Positions 53,415 through 61,553 of a stretch of DNA of 64,000 nucleotides are shown here, one piece after another (the first letter of the stretch is position 1; every line of letters starts with the position of its first letter). Source of the stretch: JAEYXS01 sp943367715 (GTDB lineage Bacteria; Verrucomicrobiota; Verrucomicrobiia; Limisphaerales; JAEYXS01); NCBI GenBank assembly GCA_943367715.1, contig CALRJY020000006.1, positions 1 to 64,000 on the forward strand. Direction: 5' to 3'. The notes beneath the pieces are model-generated. The model made no database searches. It worked only from the letters and a program-made list of their open reading frames with translations, and was not told the origin of the DNA. The position numbers were made by a program, and so were the translations under genes.

Positions 53415-54545
53415 TTATAGCGTGATTGCCTGGTGCCCCGCCTGCGATTTCAGTGCGGCTTCGAAGAGTTCGTGGCTGAGCACTGCTTCTTCCGGGGTGG
53501 CGCAACTGAACTTATCCTTCAACTCTCCGGCGCGTTCGGCGGCGTAGGCGGCCCACATCTGCAGGAAACAATCCGGGAAACCGGGCTCGAAGATGCCGCC
53601 CGTGATCGTCGGGAAGGGCGTTTGGAAGCCCAGATCGATCCGTTGCCAGATCTGCTCCTTTTGCCGTTCGAAGATCCACAACGTCTTCGGCTCCTTCGTA
53701 CTGTACTTGATGCCACCCTCCGTGCCCAGCACCTCGATGAACCACGTGTTCGTCTCGCTCGGGGCGAGGCGTTTCATCTCCAGGCGCATCGGGACTTCCG
53801 CGCCGTCGATCAATACCTCCGTGTGCAGCATCGCGTTATCCCACGTATCGCAGGCGGCCATGCCGCCTTTGCCATCGGGGCGTTGCGTGTAGATCTTTTG
53901 GAGCTGCGCATACACCCGGAGCGGCTTCCAACCGAGCCGGAACGGCACATGCACCGCGTGCATCCCCAGATCGCCCATCACACCGATGTCCCCGCAGAAC
54001 TTCGTCATCCGCTTCCAATTGATCTGCTTCGTCGGGTCCAGATCGCTCGCGTGATGGAAGCCCGAATGGATCTCCAGGACCTTGCCGACCTTGCCCGAGC
54101 GCACGTAATTCACCACGCGCTGCGGTCCCGGCAGGAACGGAAACTCCGAACTGCACCGCACGAACCGCCCGGACTTCACCGCCGCCGCTTGGATGCTCTT
54201 CGCCGCGGCCAGATCGATGCCGAAGGGCTTCTCCGCCAGCAGATCTTTCCCTGCCGCCAGCACATCCAGATACAACTTCTCATGCAAGTTATGCGGGACC
54301 GCCACATACACCACGTCCACATCCGGGGATTTCAGGAGCTCCTGATGATCCTTGGTGAGCAGCTTCACTGTGGGCACCTGTTTGAACCATTCCAGCAAAC
54401 TCTCCTGGAGATCGCACACCGCCGTGAGCTCCACCTTCACCGGGAAATCCTGGAGGACGAACCAGCGCGCGAAGGCACTCGCCGCCTCGCGCCCCATCAA
54501 CCCGCCGCCAATGATTCCCACCCGCATGGTGCTCTGCTGTTTCAT
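53415..54545 (-). CDS. Gfo/Idh/MocA family oxidoreductase 2
   Basis: 376 residues. 'MRVGIIGGGLMGREAASAFARW' is the NAD(P)-binding start, and 'DVVYVAVPHNLHEKLYLDVLAAGKDLLAEKPFGID' carries the canonical EKP motif with catalytic Lys. Later 'GDIGVMGDLGMHAVHVPFRLGWKP' contains the family's His/Asp region. The sequence is only distantly related to the neighbouring Gfo/Idh/MocA protein. First gene of the cluster that ends with the MFS carrier. Confidence 0.88.
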   Translation of the reverse strand: MKQQSTMRVGIIGGGLMGREAASAFARWFVLQDFPVKVELTAVCDLQESLLEWFKQVPTVKLLTKDHQELLKSPDVDVVYVAVPHNLHEKLYLDVLAAGKDLLAEKPFGIDLAAAKSIQAAAVKSGRFVRCSSEFPFLPGPQRVVNYVRSGKVGKVLEIHSGFHHASDLDPTKQINWKRMTKFCGDIGVMGDLGMHAVHVPFRLGWKPLRVYAQLQKIYTQRPDGKGGMAACDTWDNAMLHTEVLIDGAEVPMRLEMKRLAPSETNTWFIEVLGTEGGIKYSTKEPKTLWIFERQKEQIWQRIDLGFQTPFPTITGGIFEPGFPDCFLQMWAAYAAERAGELKDKFSCATPEEAVLSHELFEAALKSQAGHQAITL

Positions 54546-54651
54546 AGATAAGTCAGTAAGTCAGGAACCCCAATAATCGGACCAAGATAGGACGAAGCAA
54601 GGATTGAGTTATTCACTCGTTGCACGAGGGGCCAGCATTCGGTGGAACGCG

Positions 54652-54703
54652 GCGGCTCGCCCCGATTCCGTGTCGGGGTGTTCCGCATCGCGGAATCAGC
54701 CGC
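54652..54703. other. Three-way-junction-like inverted repeat
   Basis: Outer stem GCGGCT/AGCCGC encloses two hairpins, CCCCGA/TCGGGG and TTCCGC/GCGGAA, in 52 nt. The nested order is unusual for a terminator. It lies between the Gfo/Idh/MocA gene start and the small membrane protein gene; the rest of 54546-54809 shows nothing else. Confidence 0.4.
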
Positions 54704-54809
54704 AGCACGTGAAAAGGTAAAGTAAGCCACGAAATATTTTGCACCTCACTTAACCGTCGCCCCCGCTGCGGCTGGTCTATCGACACAGCCGCGGTCCAAA
54801 GACTTCCGC

Positions 54810-54971
54810 TCACCGCCGCTGCTTCCAAATGAACGTGCCGATGACCACGGCCATCATCGCGAAGAAGAAATAGAGCGAATCCCGCTTCACCACACCGACG
54901 TAGATGATACCACCCGCCGACAGCCAGCATAACCCGGCTATCACGATCGCCTGCCTCTTCCACTCATCCAT
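54810..54971 (-). CDS. 53-residue two-helix membrane protein
   Basis: Reads MDEWKRQAIVIAGLCWLSAG..., ending 'IGTFIWKQRR'. Two hydrophobic segments (AIVIAGLCWLSAGGIIYVGVV and LYFFFAMMAVVIGTFI) are separated by 'KRDS', and the tail is positively charged. Codon use is coherent with real genes in the window. Orphan of unknown role; too small to assign to a family. Confidence 0.6.
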   Translation of the reverse strand: MDEWKRQAIVIAGLCWLSAGGIIYVGVVKRDSLYFFFAMMAVVIGTFIWKQRR

Positions 54972-55301
54972 GCACGCCAATTAACCCTCAACACCAACCA
55001 CTCTCAACTAAACATTGGCTTGTAATGCAATAGGCCCGTAGTTCCCTGAAGCCGCCTTCCTGCCCAATCCGTTCAATGTGTCACTCCGCAATGGCATCCT
55101 GTTCTGCGGCACTCTAGCCACCAGTCCACACCTCCCGAATTGCGACCCTCGCCAGCACTTCGCAAGCAACGCCGTTCGCCCTCGAACCTCGACTTTGGAG
55201 TGCGGAGGCTTGCCTCCGCTTTCCGTATCGACGCGACCTGGCGCGTCGATTCCTCCCATCACTGGGAAGTCGAAATTCGACTCAACTTCAGCGTTCCTTT
55301 A
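54972..55301. other. Non-coding stretch beside RNA-like copy B
   Basis: No gene recognised. It contains the hairpin GGAAGTCGAAATTCGACTC at about 55265-55283, related to hairpins in copy A, and the palindrome GTTCCTTTAAGGAAC at 55293-55307 that closes copy B. Confidence 0.4.
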
Positions 55302-55802
55302 AGGAACTATGTCAAAGAACAATGAAACCATCCGACCCCTGCGAATGTATCGCTCCCAACCTCCCCTGATAGGGAGTCGATGGGAGGCCGAACTTCGGCC
55401 TGGCGCTGTCCCTGACCCGGCTGGTTCCGCAGTGGCTCATGGATTCCCCGGTCGGTCGTAAAATCCTACGCCGCCCGACGTCCAGTTCGCCGCTCCAGCT
55501 TACGAGCCCTGATCCAGCGCCCGATACACTCACATATCCTGAACGGAAACCTGGTAGGGCATCGTTGCTGCGACGCCGAAACCTTGTCCCCGTCTTCTGA
55601 TGGCCTGCCCCGGCTCAAACAACCAACCGGACCGCAGGTCCCGACCTTTAACAGTCGGGGTTCCATAAGGACTGTCACCTCCCCGCCAACGCAGGACATA
55701 ACAATGCATAACATCACATCGATATGTTTGATGACTTGGGATTTCCCAGTGGCTGTCTACCGCTCCGAAAGAGCACAACCACCGTTCTACCCGTCCTTTA
55801 CC
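55302..55802 (-). ncRNA. Putative large structured RNA / RNA-bearing mobile element, copy B
   Basis: Minus-strand counterpart of 29717-30179. It starts GGTAAAGGACGGGTAGAACG at 55802, contains TGGCGGGGAGGTGACAGTC and TTATGGAACC, the central block 55493-55539 (GGATATGTGAGTGTATCGGG onward, with only a few differences from copy A), GACCGGGGAATCC, GCCACTGCGGAACC, and ends with the same 40 nt (55341 down to 55302). Variable parts fold differently: CCCGACTGTTAAAGGTCGGG at about 55650-55670 and GGCCGAAGTTCGGCC at about 55387-55401. It lies next to the AT-rich defence islet. Confidence 0.55.
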
Positions 55803-56241
55803 GACAACGAGTTGTCAGCAAGGGAATGATTACCAAATCCCCGTCAAATTCCAAACAAAAAATCACCCAAAACCGACGCCCAAACGGAACAAATTGCGGC
55901 AGAAGAAATTACAAACGAAGATTTTTCCGTGGAGCGCGGCCTGCCCCGTGCCAAGTCGCGGGATGTCCTCAACCCGCAACAATGCACGGATAAGCGTCAG
56001 CGACAAAAGCCGTGATGAGATGAAGGATACCTCGACGTTTTACCACCTTCTTACTGGCGAAAGTTCCTGTGGGTTGAAATGCCCCATCCACTTCGTTTTA
56101 ACCGCCGATTGATCGACTTCATCGTGCTCATCGGGATCAGCCGTTTGCTGTTTGGGGTGGTTGCTCTGAAAGCAGTTTTAACAGAACTGGACAGACAACT
56201 TCGCCTCAAACTATATTGCTCCGCCAAGAGAAGAGAATCTT
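55803..56241. other. AT-rich intergenic region before the OLD-family gene
   Basis: No gene or repeat recognised apart from the promoter listed next. Base composition becomes clearly AT-rich from about 55830 onward, marking the left edge of the defence-type islet. Confidence 0.4.
56188..56217 (+). promoter_or_regulatory. Candidate sigma-70-type promoter of the OLD-family gene
   Basis: TGGACA at 56188-56193 and TATATT at 56212-56217, each one mismatch from consensus, are 18 nt apart, and the ATG follows 24 nt later. An AGAAGAGA stretch precedes the start codon as a possible ribosome site. Confidence 0.5.
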
Positions 56242-58053
56242 ATGCATATTGCTGAATTCACATTAGAAAACTACAAATCCTTTTCCCAAACAGAAAACCT
56301 CTCTCTTGATCCTGGGTTTAACATTATCATAGGTGAAAACAATTCTGGAAAATCAGCTCTTCTCCAGGCTTTAAGCCTTAGCTACTCACCCTCACCACAC
56401 AGAAGTATCGAAACATGCCCAGTTCCAAAAACGGCTTTAAATCCAAGGTCAGTCTTAAAGTTCACAATAGGAGGAATTCGAAGGGAAGCGCACAACCTTT
56501 TGTCTTCCACCAATCGATTGCTTATCCCCTGTTTGCATGGACACAGCGAAGGCGATTCTTTTACTACATTATCTCGATACCTAGATGAAAACATGCAGAT
56601 CGTGTGTTCGACACACGGAGGCGGTATTTCCGTGGAAAAAATAAACGGTTACGAATTAAAATCGGGAGCGAATAATTATATTGCGGATCGCCCTGCCCGA
56701 CTTTTCCCGCTCAAAATAAACTACTCGGGAATAAGGGGAGACGACAACAAGTTCTATCTGCCCACTATTCTAGACGTCGAAATTCGTGATCGCATTTACG
56801 CTTTCAAAGCAGAACGGATGAACATAGGTCGCCATCCAGTCGGGTCGTCTAACGTACTGCAATCCAACGCATCAAATTTGCCCGAAGTACTCGGCCAGAT
56901 GCAGAGCAACCATTCTCGCTTTGACAAATACAACGACTTGGTTAAGCGCATATTTCCTAGCATCAATCGCATCACAGTAAGAGCGCTTCAGAACGGAGAA
57001 AATTGTATTTTCGTTTGGCAGCACGACTACTTAAGTGAACGTGAAGATTTAGCAACTCCTTTATCTGAATGCGGGACAGGAATAAGCCAAGTTCTGGCTG
57101 TACTTTACGTTGTTTTAACGGCTGACTACTCCAAGGTTATCATCATTGATGAGCCACAAAGTTTTTTGCATCCAGGGGCAGCAAGAAAACTCTTCGAAAT
57201 CCTTCGTGAATATCCTCAGCACCAGTACATTATCAGCAGTCATTCTGCCACAGCCATTACTACACTTGAGCCAAAACGAATCTTGAAGATTACCATGGAG
57301 AACGGCGTTAGTCGGCTTAGTCAGATTGCTGCAACTGAGTCGGGTGAGTTAAAATCACTCCTCTCGGAAATTGGTGTTCGTCTGTCGGATGTTTTCGGTG
57401 CTGATAGCATTCTTTGGGTCGAGGGAAAAACAGAGGAAATTTGTTTTCAGAGGATCCTACTGAAAACTCCTGGGATCAAGTATTTCGGCACTCAAATTCT
57501 AGGAGTTGTTCATACGGGTGATTTCGACGGAAAACTCTCCAAGGTAACGTACGAAGTCTATAAGCGTTTAAGCGAAGGGAGCGCAATATTGCCTCCTCCA
57601 ATAGGATTCGTTTTCGATCGGGAACGGAGAACACCCGCCGAACTTCAGAAACTTGAAGAAAACTCCAATGGAAAAGTTGTTTTTCTTAATCGGTGCATGT
57701 TTGAAAACTATCTTCTGAATCCGAAAGCGATCATGGCTGTGATAAACGCACGGGACCGAGAGCGTCCAAGCCCGCTAACAGAGCAAGAGGTTAATTCATG
57801 GCTCGCACTCAACAAATGGAACGCGACTTATTTCGAAAGACCGGTGGAAGCGGATAAGCAAACGAATGAAGTTTGGATTATGAAAGTCCATGCTGCGAGA
57901 CTTTTGGACGCCATGTTCAACCATTTTACCACCACCCGAGTGAGTTTCGATAAAACCAACCATAGTGTCGCCCTTGCTGATTGGATTCTCGATAATTCAC
58001 CCGATGATCTCTCTGAGATCCGCCTGTTACTTGTAGGATTCTTCAAGGCGTAA
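56242..58053 (+). CDS. OLD-family AAA ATPase/TOPRIM nuclease (probable defence gene)
   Basis: 603 residues. N-terminal ABC-type ATPase: 'FTLENYKSFSQTENLSL', Walker A 'GENNSGKS' (about 31-38), signature-like 'SECGTGISQVLAVLY', Walker B 'KVIIIDEPQSFLHP' and H-loop 'YIISSHSATAI'. A TOPRIM-like domain follows from about 385 ('SILWVEGKTEEICFQRIL', 'GFVFDRERRTPAEL'). Overcoming-lysogenization-defect (OLD) nucleases include phage P2 Old and the Gabija GajA subunit; no UvrD-like GajB partner is adjacent, so this resembles a standalone class. Strongly AT-rich compared with neighbours, suggesting acquisition. It converges on the TAC operon. Confidence 0.85.
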   Translation: MHIAEFTLENYKSFSQTENLSLDPGFNIIIGENNSGKSALLQALSLSYSPSPHRSIETCPVPKTALNPRSVLKFTIGGIRREAHNLLSSTNRLLIPCLHGHSEGDSFTTLSRYLDENMQIVCSTHGGGISVEKINGYELKSGANNYIADRPARLFPLKINYSGIRGDDNKFYLPTILDVEIRDRIYAFKAERMNIGRHPVGSSNVLQSNASNLPEVLGQMQSNHSRFDKYNDLVKRIFPSINRITVRALQNGENCIFVWQHDYLSEREDLATPLSECGTGISQVLAVLYVVLTADYSKVIIIDEPQSFLHPGAARKLFEILREYPQHQYIISSHSATAITTLEPKRILKITMENGVSRLSQIAATESGELKSLLSEIGVRLSDVFGADSILWVEGKTEEICFQRILLKTPGIKYFGTQILGVVHTGDFDGKLSKVTYEVYKRLSEGSAILPPPIGFVFDRERRTPAELQKLEENSNGKVVFLNRCMFENYLLNPKAIMAVINARDRERPSPLTEQEVNSWLALNKWNATYFERPVEADKQTNEVWIMKVHAARLLDAMFNHFTTTRVSFDKTNHSVALADWILDNSPDDLSEIRLLLVGFFKA

Positions 58054-58135
58054 CCCAACAAAGTCCGCCGCGCGTTATCGCAAAATTTTAAACGCGCGAG
58101 TTCCGACACCCCGAAAAAGAAATCACTCGTATTGC

Positions 58136-58573
58136 TTATGGTTCAGGGGATTTAGGTTCTGGTAGGCTTTCCGGCTCGAAAAATGAAACCGATGGAAGTA
58201 TTAACGCCGGATACGGTCCTCGGGCCGTAATATCTCTGACGATTTCTCTAGCGATTCCAAAGAGCATTGAAGGTCCATTTACTCGTAACAGCCTATCTTG
58301 TTTTTCTTCCGGATAAACTTCTAAAACTCTAAAAGCTCCTAGCATTTCAATGGTAAACCTATATGGCGTATTCGCTTCGGCTGCAGGTTGAAATTGAAGC
58401 TTCAACGTCAATTGGCAAAGCCTATTATTCTCAGCATTGATAGCCATGTCAAAGTTGGCGCTAACATCGGTATCTTTGATTTCGGCCCCTTTTTGGGCAT
58501 CAAAATTTTTATTGATGCTGAAATGCAAATCCGTAACAAAGTATGCTTCAAGCTGGAGGGGAGACGTTTTCAT
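58136..58573 (-). CDS. SecB-like chaperone of a toxin-antitoxin-chaperone system
   Basis: 145 residues. The C-terminal half has the SecB signature, 'GPSMLFGIAREIVRDITARGPYPALILPSVSF', which parallels E. coli SecB 'LFPYARE...RG.FP.L.L..V.F'. The N-terminal half is beta-rich ('LEAYFVTDLHFSINKNFD', 'RLCQLTLKLQFQP'). In known TAC modules a dedicated SecB homologue protects the antitoxin from degradation. Here it is third in the operon, 9 nt behind the antitoxin stop, which supports that role over general protein export. Confidence 0.8.
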   Translation of the reverse strand: MKTSPLQLEAYFVTDLHFSINKNFDAQKGAEIKDTDVSANFDMAINAENNRLCQLTLKLQFQPAAEANTPYRFTIEMLGAFRVLEVYPEEKQDRLLRVNGPSMLFGIAREIVRDITARGPYPALILPSVSFFEPESLPEPKSPEP

Positions 58574-58582
58574 TAACCAAGT

Positions 58583-59263
58583 CTATTGCTGATCATTAAC
58601 TAATTCGTCTTCTGGACGCTCTTCGGACCCTATTCTTGAAAACTTTTCTACAGTCAGCTGCGGATTCACAAAAGGCATGGCAATAAAACGCTCCACACCT
58701 CTAGTAGCATGAAGTGCATTTGCGGTGATTCGACTACTTTCCGCCAACGATTCTATCACAAGTTGGCATGAGGACCGCCAATGTGACCTAATCTGGACGG
58801 CATTGGTATGAAGTACCCAATAGTCGCTCACATTAAAATCGAGCCAGACATTCTGAGCTGTAGACGCTTTGATAGTGCGAAGATAGTTTACATCAATCCT
58901 TCCATCCCTCAGTGCACAAAGGAGTAGGTTCATTGAACGAGAAGGATAGCTGCCACCTGATTCCCAACGCGTGTATGTTTTTTCCCCGATTTGAAGGAGT
59001 TCACTCATCTCCTTTTGAGTGAGCACAAGTCGCTCTCTTAGGAGCTTAATCTCTTCAGACAACATCAATCCCATGTGTCTAGCTTTAACCCGCTCGATTT
59101 CTTTGCGGGCTTCTCCAGTCAAAAATGTTTCTCCGGAGACCGGATCTCGAAGGGCAGAAACTTCCACTTCGACCGAGTAAGCGATAGATTCGCCGTCAGG
59201 GGAAGGAATGCCGACCGGATACTTGATAGCTACATGCTTGCAGCGCTCTTTAATCGAATTCAT
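58583..59263 (-). CDS. HTH antitoxin of the TAC module (MqsA/HigA-like)
   Basis: 226 residues. A Cro/C1-type helix-turn-helix typical of MqsA/YgiT-type antitoxins lies at about 75-125: 'LSEEIKLLRERLVLTQKEMSELLQIGEKTYTRWESGGSYPSRSMNLLL'. The N-terminal part (about 1-70) lacks the CxxC zinc pair of MqsA. About 100 further residues follow the HTH, longer than usual; such extensions in TAC antitoxins bind the chaperone. The ATG overlaps the toxin stop (ATGA). It probably represses the operon via the palindrome at 59624-59639. Confidence 0.75.
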   Translation of the reverse strand: MNSIKERCKHVAIKYPVGIPSPDGESIAYSVEVEVSALRDPVSGETFLTGEARKEIERVKARHMGLMLSEEIKLLRERLVLTQKEMSELLQIGEKTYTRWESGGSYPSRSMNLLLCALRDGRIDVNYLRTIKASTAQNVWLDFNVSDYWVLHTNAVQIRSHWRSSCQLVIESLAESSRITANALHATRGVERFIAMPFVNPQLTVEKFSRIGSEERPEDELVNDQQ

Positions 59264-59598
59264 AAATCACCACCTTTTCGGGGTGTATGGGAGGAATATA
59301 CCACTATTAGGTCGCCTTCGGGACTTAAGTTGATTTTTGCGTAAAGTTTCACGCTTTGAAAATAGAACCAAAACGCGTAAGTATCACCCGGCTCAGCCAT
59401 GGCAACAATCTTCCCCTTAACCCCTTTGCATTCAAGTGCTTTCGCAAGCGCTTCAAAGCGATCATAGTGCCAAGCTTCTGGAAATCGGGCTTGCCAAGCT
59501 AGGTCAGAGGTTTCAGTAGTGACAATCTTTTCGTCATCTCCAGACCGTAGAATTGCTGCGACTTGAAGCCGCCACTGGTCTGGGATTTCAATCTCCAT
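59260..59598 (-). CDS. Probable toxin of the TAC module
   Basis: 112 residues: 'MEIEIPDQWRLQVAAILRSGDDEKI', 'FEALAKALECKGVKGKIVAMAEPGDTYAFWFYF' and 'VKLYAKINLSPEGDLIVVYSSHTPRKG'. The compact beta-rich C-terminus ('KLYAKINL..DG..IVVYSSH') resembles the RelE/HigB/MqsR-type ribonuclease fold in layout, but I cannot match it confidently to a named family. The toxin role is inferred from position (first, overlapping an HTH antitoxin, then SecB-like chaperone), size and the operator just upstream. Confidence 0.6.
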   Translation of the reverse strand: MEIEIPDQWRLQVAAILRSGDDEKIVTTETSDLAWQARFPEAWHYDRFEALAKALECKGVKGKIVAMAEPGDTYAFWFYFQSVKLYAKINLSPEGDLIVVYSSHTPRKGGDL

Positions 59599-59623
59599 TT
59601 GTCAGGTCGTCTCACGAGGTGAA

Positions 59624-59649
59624 GGTATCAATTGATACCATTTTGTCAA
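59624..59649 (-). promoter_or_regulatory. TAC operon promoter and 16-bp operator
   Basis: GGTATCAATTGATACC at 59624-59639 is a perfect palindrome. On the minus strand TTGACA (59649-59644) lies 4 nt before it, so the palindrome occupies the -35/-10 spacer and probable -10, about 26 nt ahead of the toxin ATG. This is the expected arrangement for autorepression by the HTH antitoxin. The rest of 59599-59928 is AT-rich and shows no other feature apart from the guaB leader. Confidence 0.65.
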
Positions 59650-59928
59650 ATTTTAGTTAAAACTTGATGCAATACCTTGTGAATCAACAGTTTGAATTTT
59701 ATTTTTTTGAACAAATAACCTTATTTACTCCTCGCGATGGCCATTCCTTTTCTTAGTCTAAATTCTCCTTTGAAAGCAACCAACAAAATACGGCCTCTTC
59801 AAAACCCTGTTATTAGATAAAGCGTTTGTCTCGGTGGGCCAAGGTATCACCTCGTCAATAATCTTCATGTTTCTCGGTTTTCGCGCGCCTGTTTCCCGCT
59901 TGCCATACCCCCCTCCTCTTGTGCATGT

Positions 59929-61506
59929 ATGTATATGGCAGTTACGTCTGACATCGCCGCGCTCGACGCCCAGTTTTATCAGTCCGCCGAATCTTTCTTC
60001 GGCGCTTACCCCAACACCGGTCTCACGTACGATGATGTGACTTTGTCCACGTTGTACTCGGATGTCCTCCCGAAGGATACCCAACTGGAGACGAACCTGG
60101 CGGAGGGGCTCCAGCTCCATATCCCCATCGTGTCCGCGGACATGGATACGGTGACGGAGGCGCGCATGGCCATCGCCATGGCCTTGAATGGCGGCTTGGG
60201 GTTGATCCATTACAACATGACGGAGAAGGAGCAACTCTCCGAGGTGAGCCGGGTGAAGAATCATGTGCATGGCCTGATCCAGGACCCGATCAAGGTATCG
60301 CCGGAACAGTACATCAGTGATGTGCTGGAGATGATGGAGAAGCGGCATTTCGATTTCAGCACGTTCCCGGTGGTGGATGCGGCGGGGAAATTGATCGGTC
60401 TGCTCTCGGGGCATGTGGTGAAGCCGCGTTACGCGACGCGGAAGGTTTCGGAGGCGTTGACGCCGCGGGCGCAGGTTCACACGGTGACGGTGAAGGAGCT
60501 GGGGAAGGACGCGATCGCGCGGGCGGACAAGTTTTTCACGGATCATCCTGGCATCCACAAGCTCTTGGTGGTGGATGAGGAGGACCGGTTGCACGGGCTG
60601 TTCACGATGAGCGACATCGAGCGCATCACGCTGGAGCGGAGTGCGCAGTTCAAGCCGGCGCGGGACAGTCAGTTCCGCCTGCTCTGCGGCGCGGCCATCT
60701 CGGCTCCGCGCACGTCGGGCGGGGCGCTGGACCGGGATCGAATCATCAATCACGTGGGCGCATTGGTGGAGCGCGGGGTGGATGCGGTGGCGGTCTCCAC
60801 GGCGCATGGTCATAGCAAGGGCGTGGGTGAGACGGTGAAGCTGGTGCGGGGCGCGTTCCCGAAGCTGGCGATCATCGCGGGGAATGTGACGAGCGCAAGC
60901 GGTGTGGCGTTCCTGGCCGAAGCGGGCGCGAATGTGATCAAGGTGGGTCAAGGGCCGGGATCGATCTGCACGACACGCATCGTGGCGGGCGTGGGCATCC
61001 CGCAGCTCACGGCATTGTATATCTGTTCGCAGGCGGCGAAGAAATTGGGCGTCACCGTCGTGGCGGATGGCGGCATCACGAAGTCGGGTGACATCGTGAA
61101 GGCGCTGACGCTCTCGCAAGCGGTGATCTGCGGCGGGTTGCTGGCGGGTTGCCCGGAGGCGCCCGGAAACATCATCGAGATCAGCGGGAAGCTTTATAAG
61201 CAGTATCGCGGCATGGGGAGCATCGCGGCGATGAAGGCGGGTTCCGCGGCGCGTTATGGTCACACGGCGGACAAGACGCGCAAGGTGGCGGCGGAAGGCG
61301 TGGAGGCGTTGAAGGAAGTTTCCGGATCGGTGGATGCGGTGTTGACGCAATTGATCGGGGGTATCCAATCAGGCATGGGTTATCTGGGCGCGCCGAATTT
61401 GGAGCAATTAAGGGCGAAGGCGCGTTACATCCGCGTGAGTCCGGCGGGCCAGAAGGAAGCGGCGCCGCATGATGTGATCGAGGTGAAGAGCGGGACGAAG
61501 GAGTGA
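59929..61506 (+). CDS. guaB: Inosine-5'-monophosphate dehydrogenase
   Basis: 525 residues (ATG at 59929; ATG 59935 is equally possible). TIM-barrel start 'LTYDDVTLSTLYSDVLP', two CBS domains (about 110-240), active-site loop 'GPGSICTTRIVAGVGIPQL' with catalytic Cys near 347, and flap residues 'ARYG' (Arg-Tyr dyad) and 'AAEGVEAL'. It converts IMP to XMP in GMP synthesis. The NAD-contact motif normally read as 'VDTAHGHS' is 'VSTAHGHS' here, with Ser in place of Asp. The C-terminal region is closer to the eukaryote-type layout than to the E. coli one. Confidence 0.93.
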   Translation: MYMAVTSDIAALDAQFYQSAESFFGAYPNTGLTYDDVTLSTLYSDVLPKDTQLETNLAEGLQLHIPIVSADMDTVTEARMAIAMALNGGLGLIHYNMTEKEQLSEVSRVKNHVHGLIQDPIKVSPEQYISDVLEMMEKRHFDFSTFPVVDAAGKLIGLLSGHVVKPRYATRKVSEALTPRAQVHTVTVKELGKDAIARADKFFTDHPGIHKLLVVDEEDRLHGLFTMSDIERITLERSAQFKPARDSQFRLLCGAAISAPRTSGGALDRDRIINHVGALVERGVDAVAVSTAHGHSKGVGETVKLVRGAFPKLAIIAGNVTSASGVAFLAEAGANVIKVGQGPGSICTTRIVAGVGIPQLTALYICSQAAKKLGVTVVADGGITKSGDIVKALTLSQAVICGGLLAGCPEAPGNIIEISGKLYKQYRGMGSIAAMKAGSAARYGHTADKTRKVAAEGVEALKEVSGSVDAVLTQLIGGIQSGMGYLGAPNLEQLRAKARYIRVSPAGQKEAAPHDVIEVKSGTKE

Positions 61507-61553
61507 GGGAAGGCGAGTTAGTTCCGCCTCGTCACCTCGTCGGCTACGAGTAG
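61505..61553. repeat. Dispersed element related to the post-ileS hairpin
   Basis: CCGCCTCGTCACCTCG (about 61524-61539) and CGGCTACGAG correspond to GAGCCTCGTCACCTCGGCTGCTACGA after ileS. It fills the gap between two convergent genes and probably serves as a terminator in both places. Confidence 0.5.

Noticed and set aside
53433..54551. 372-residue open frame opposite the second Gfo/Idh/MocA gene
   Set aside because: Antisense; low-complexity; the minus-strand frame has the Rossmann and EKP motifs.
59758..61368. 536-residue open frame opposite guaB
   Set aside because: Arg/His-rich shadow of a clear IMP dehydrogenase gene.
59929..61506. Loss of the catalytic flap dyad in IMP dehydrogenase
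   Set aside because: The E. coli-type 'GRVPYKG' segment is absent, but the true Arg-Tyr dyad is in 'ARYG', which is present; the layout is like the eukaryotic enzyme.
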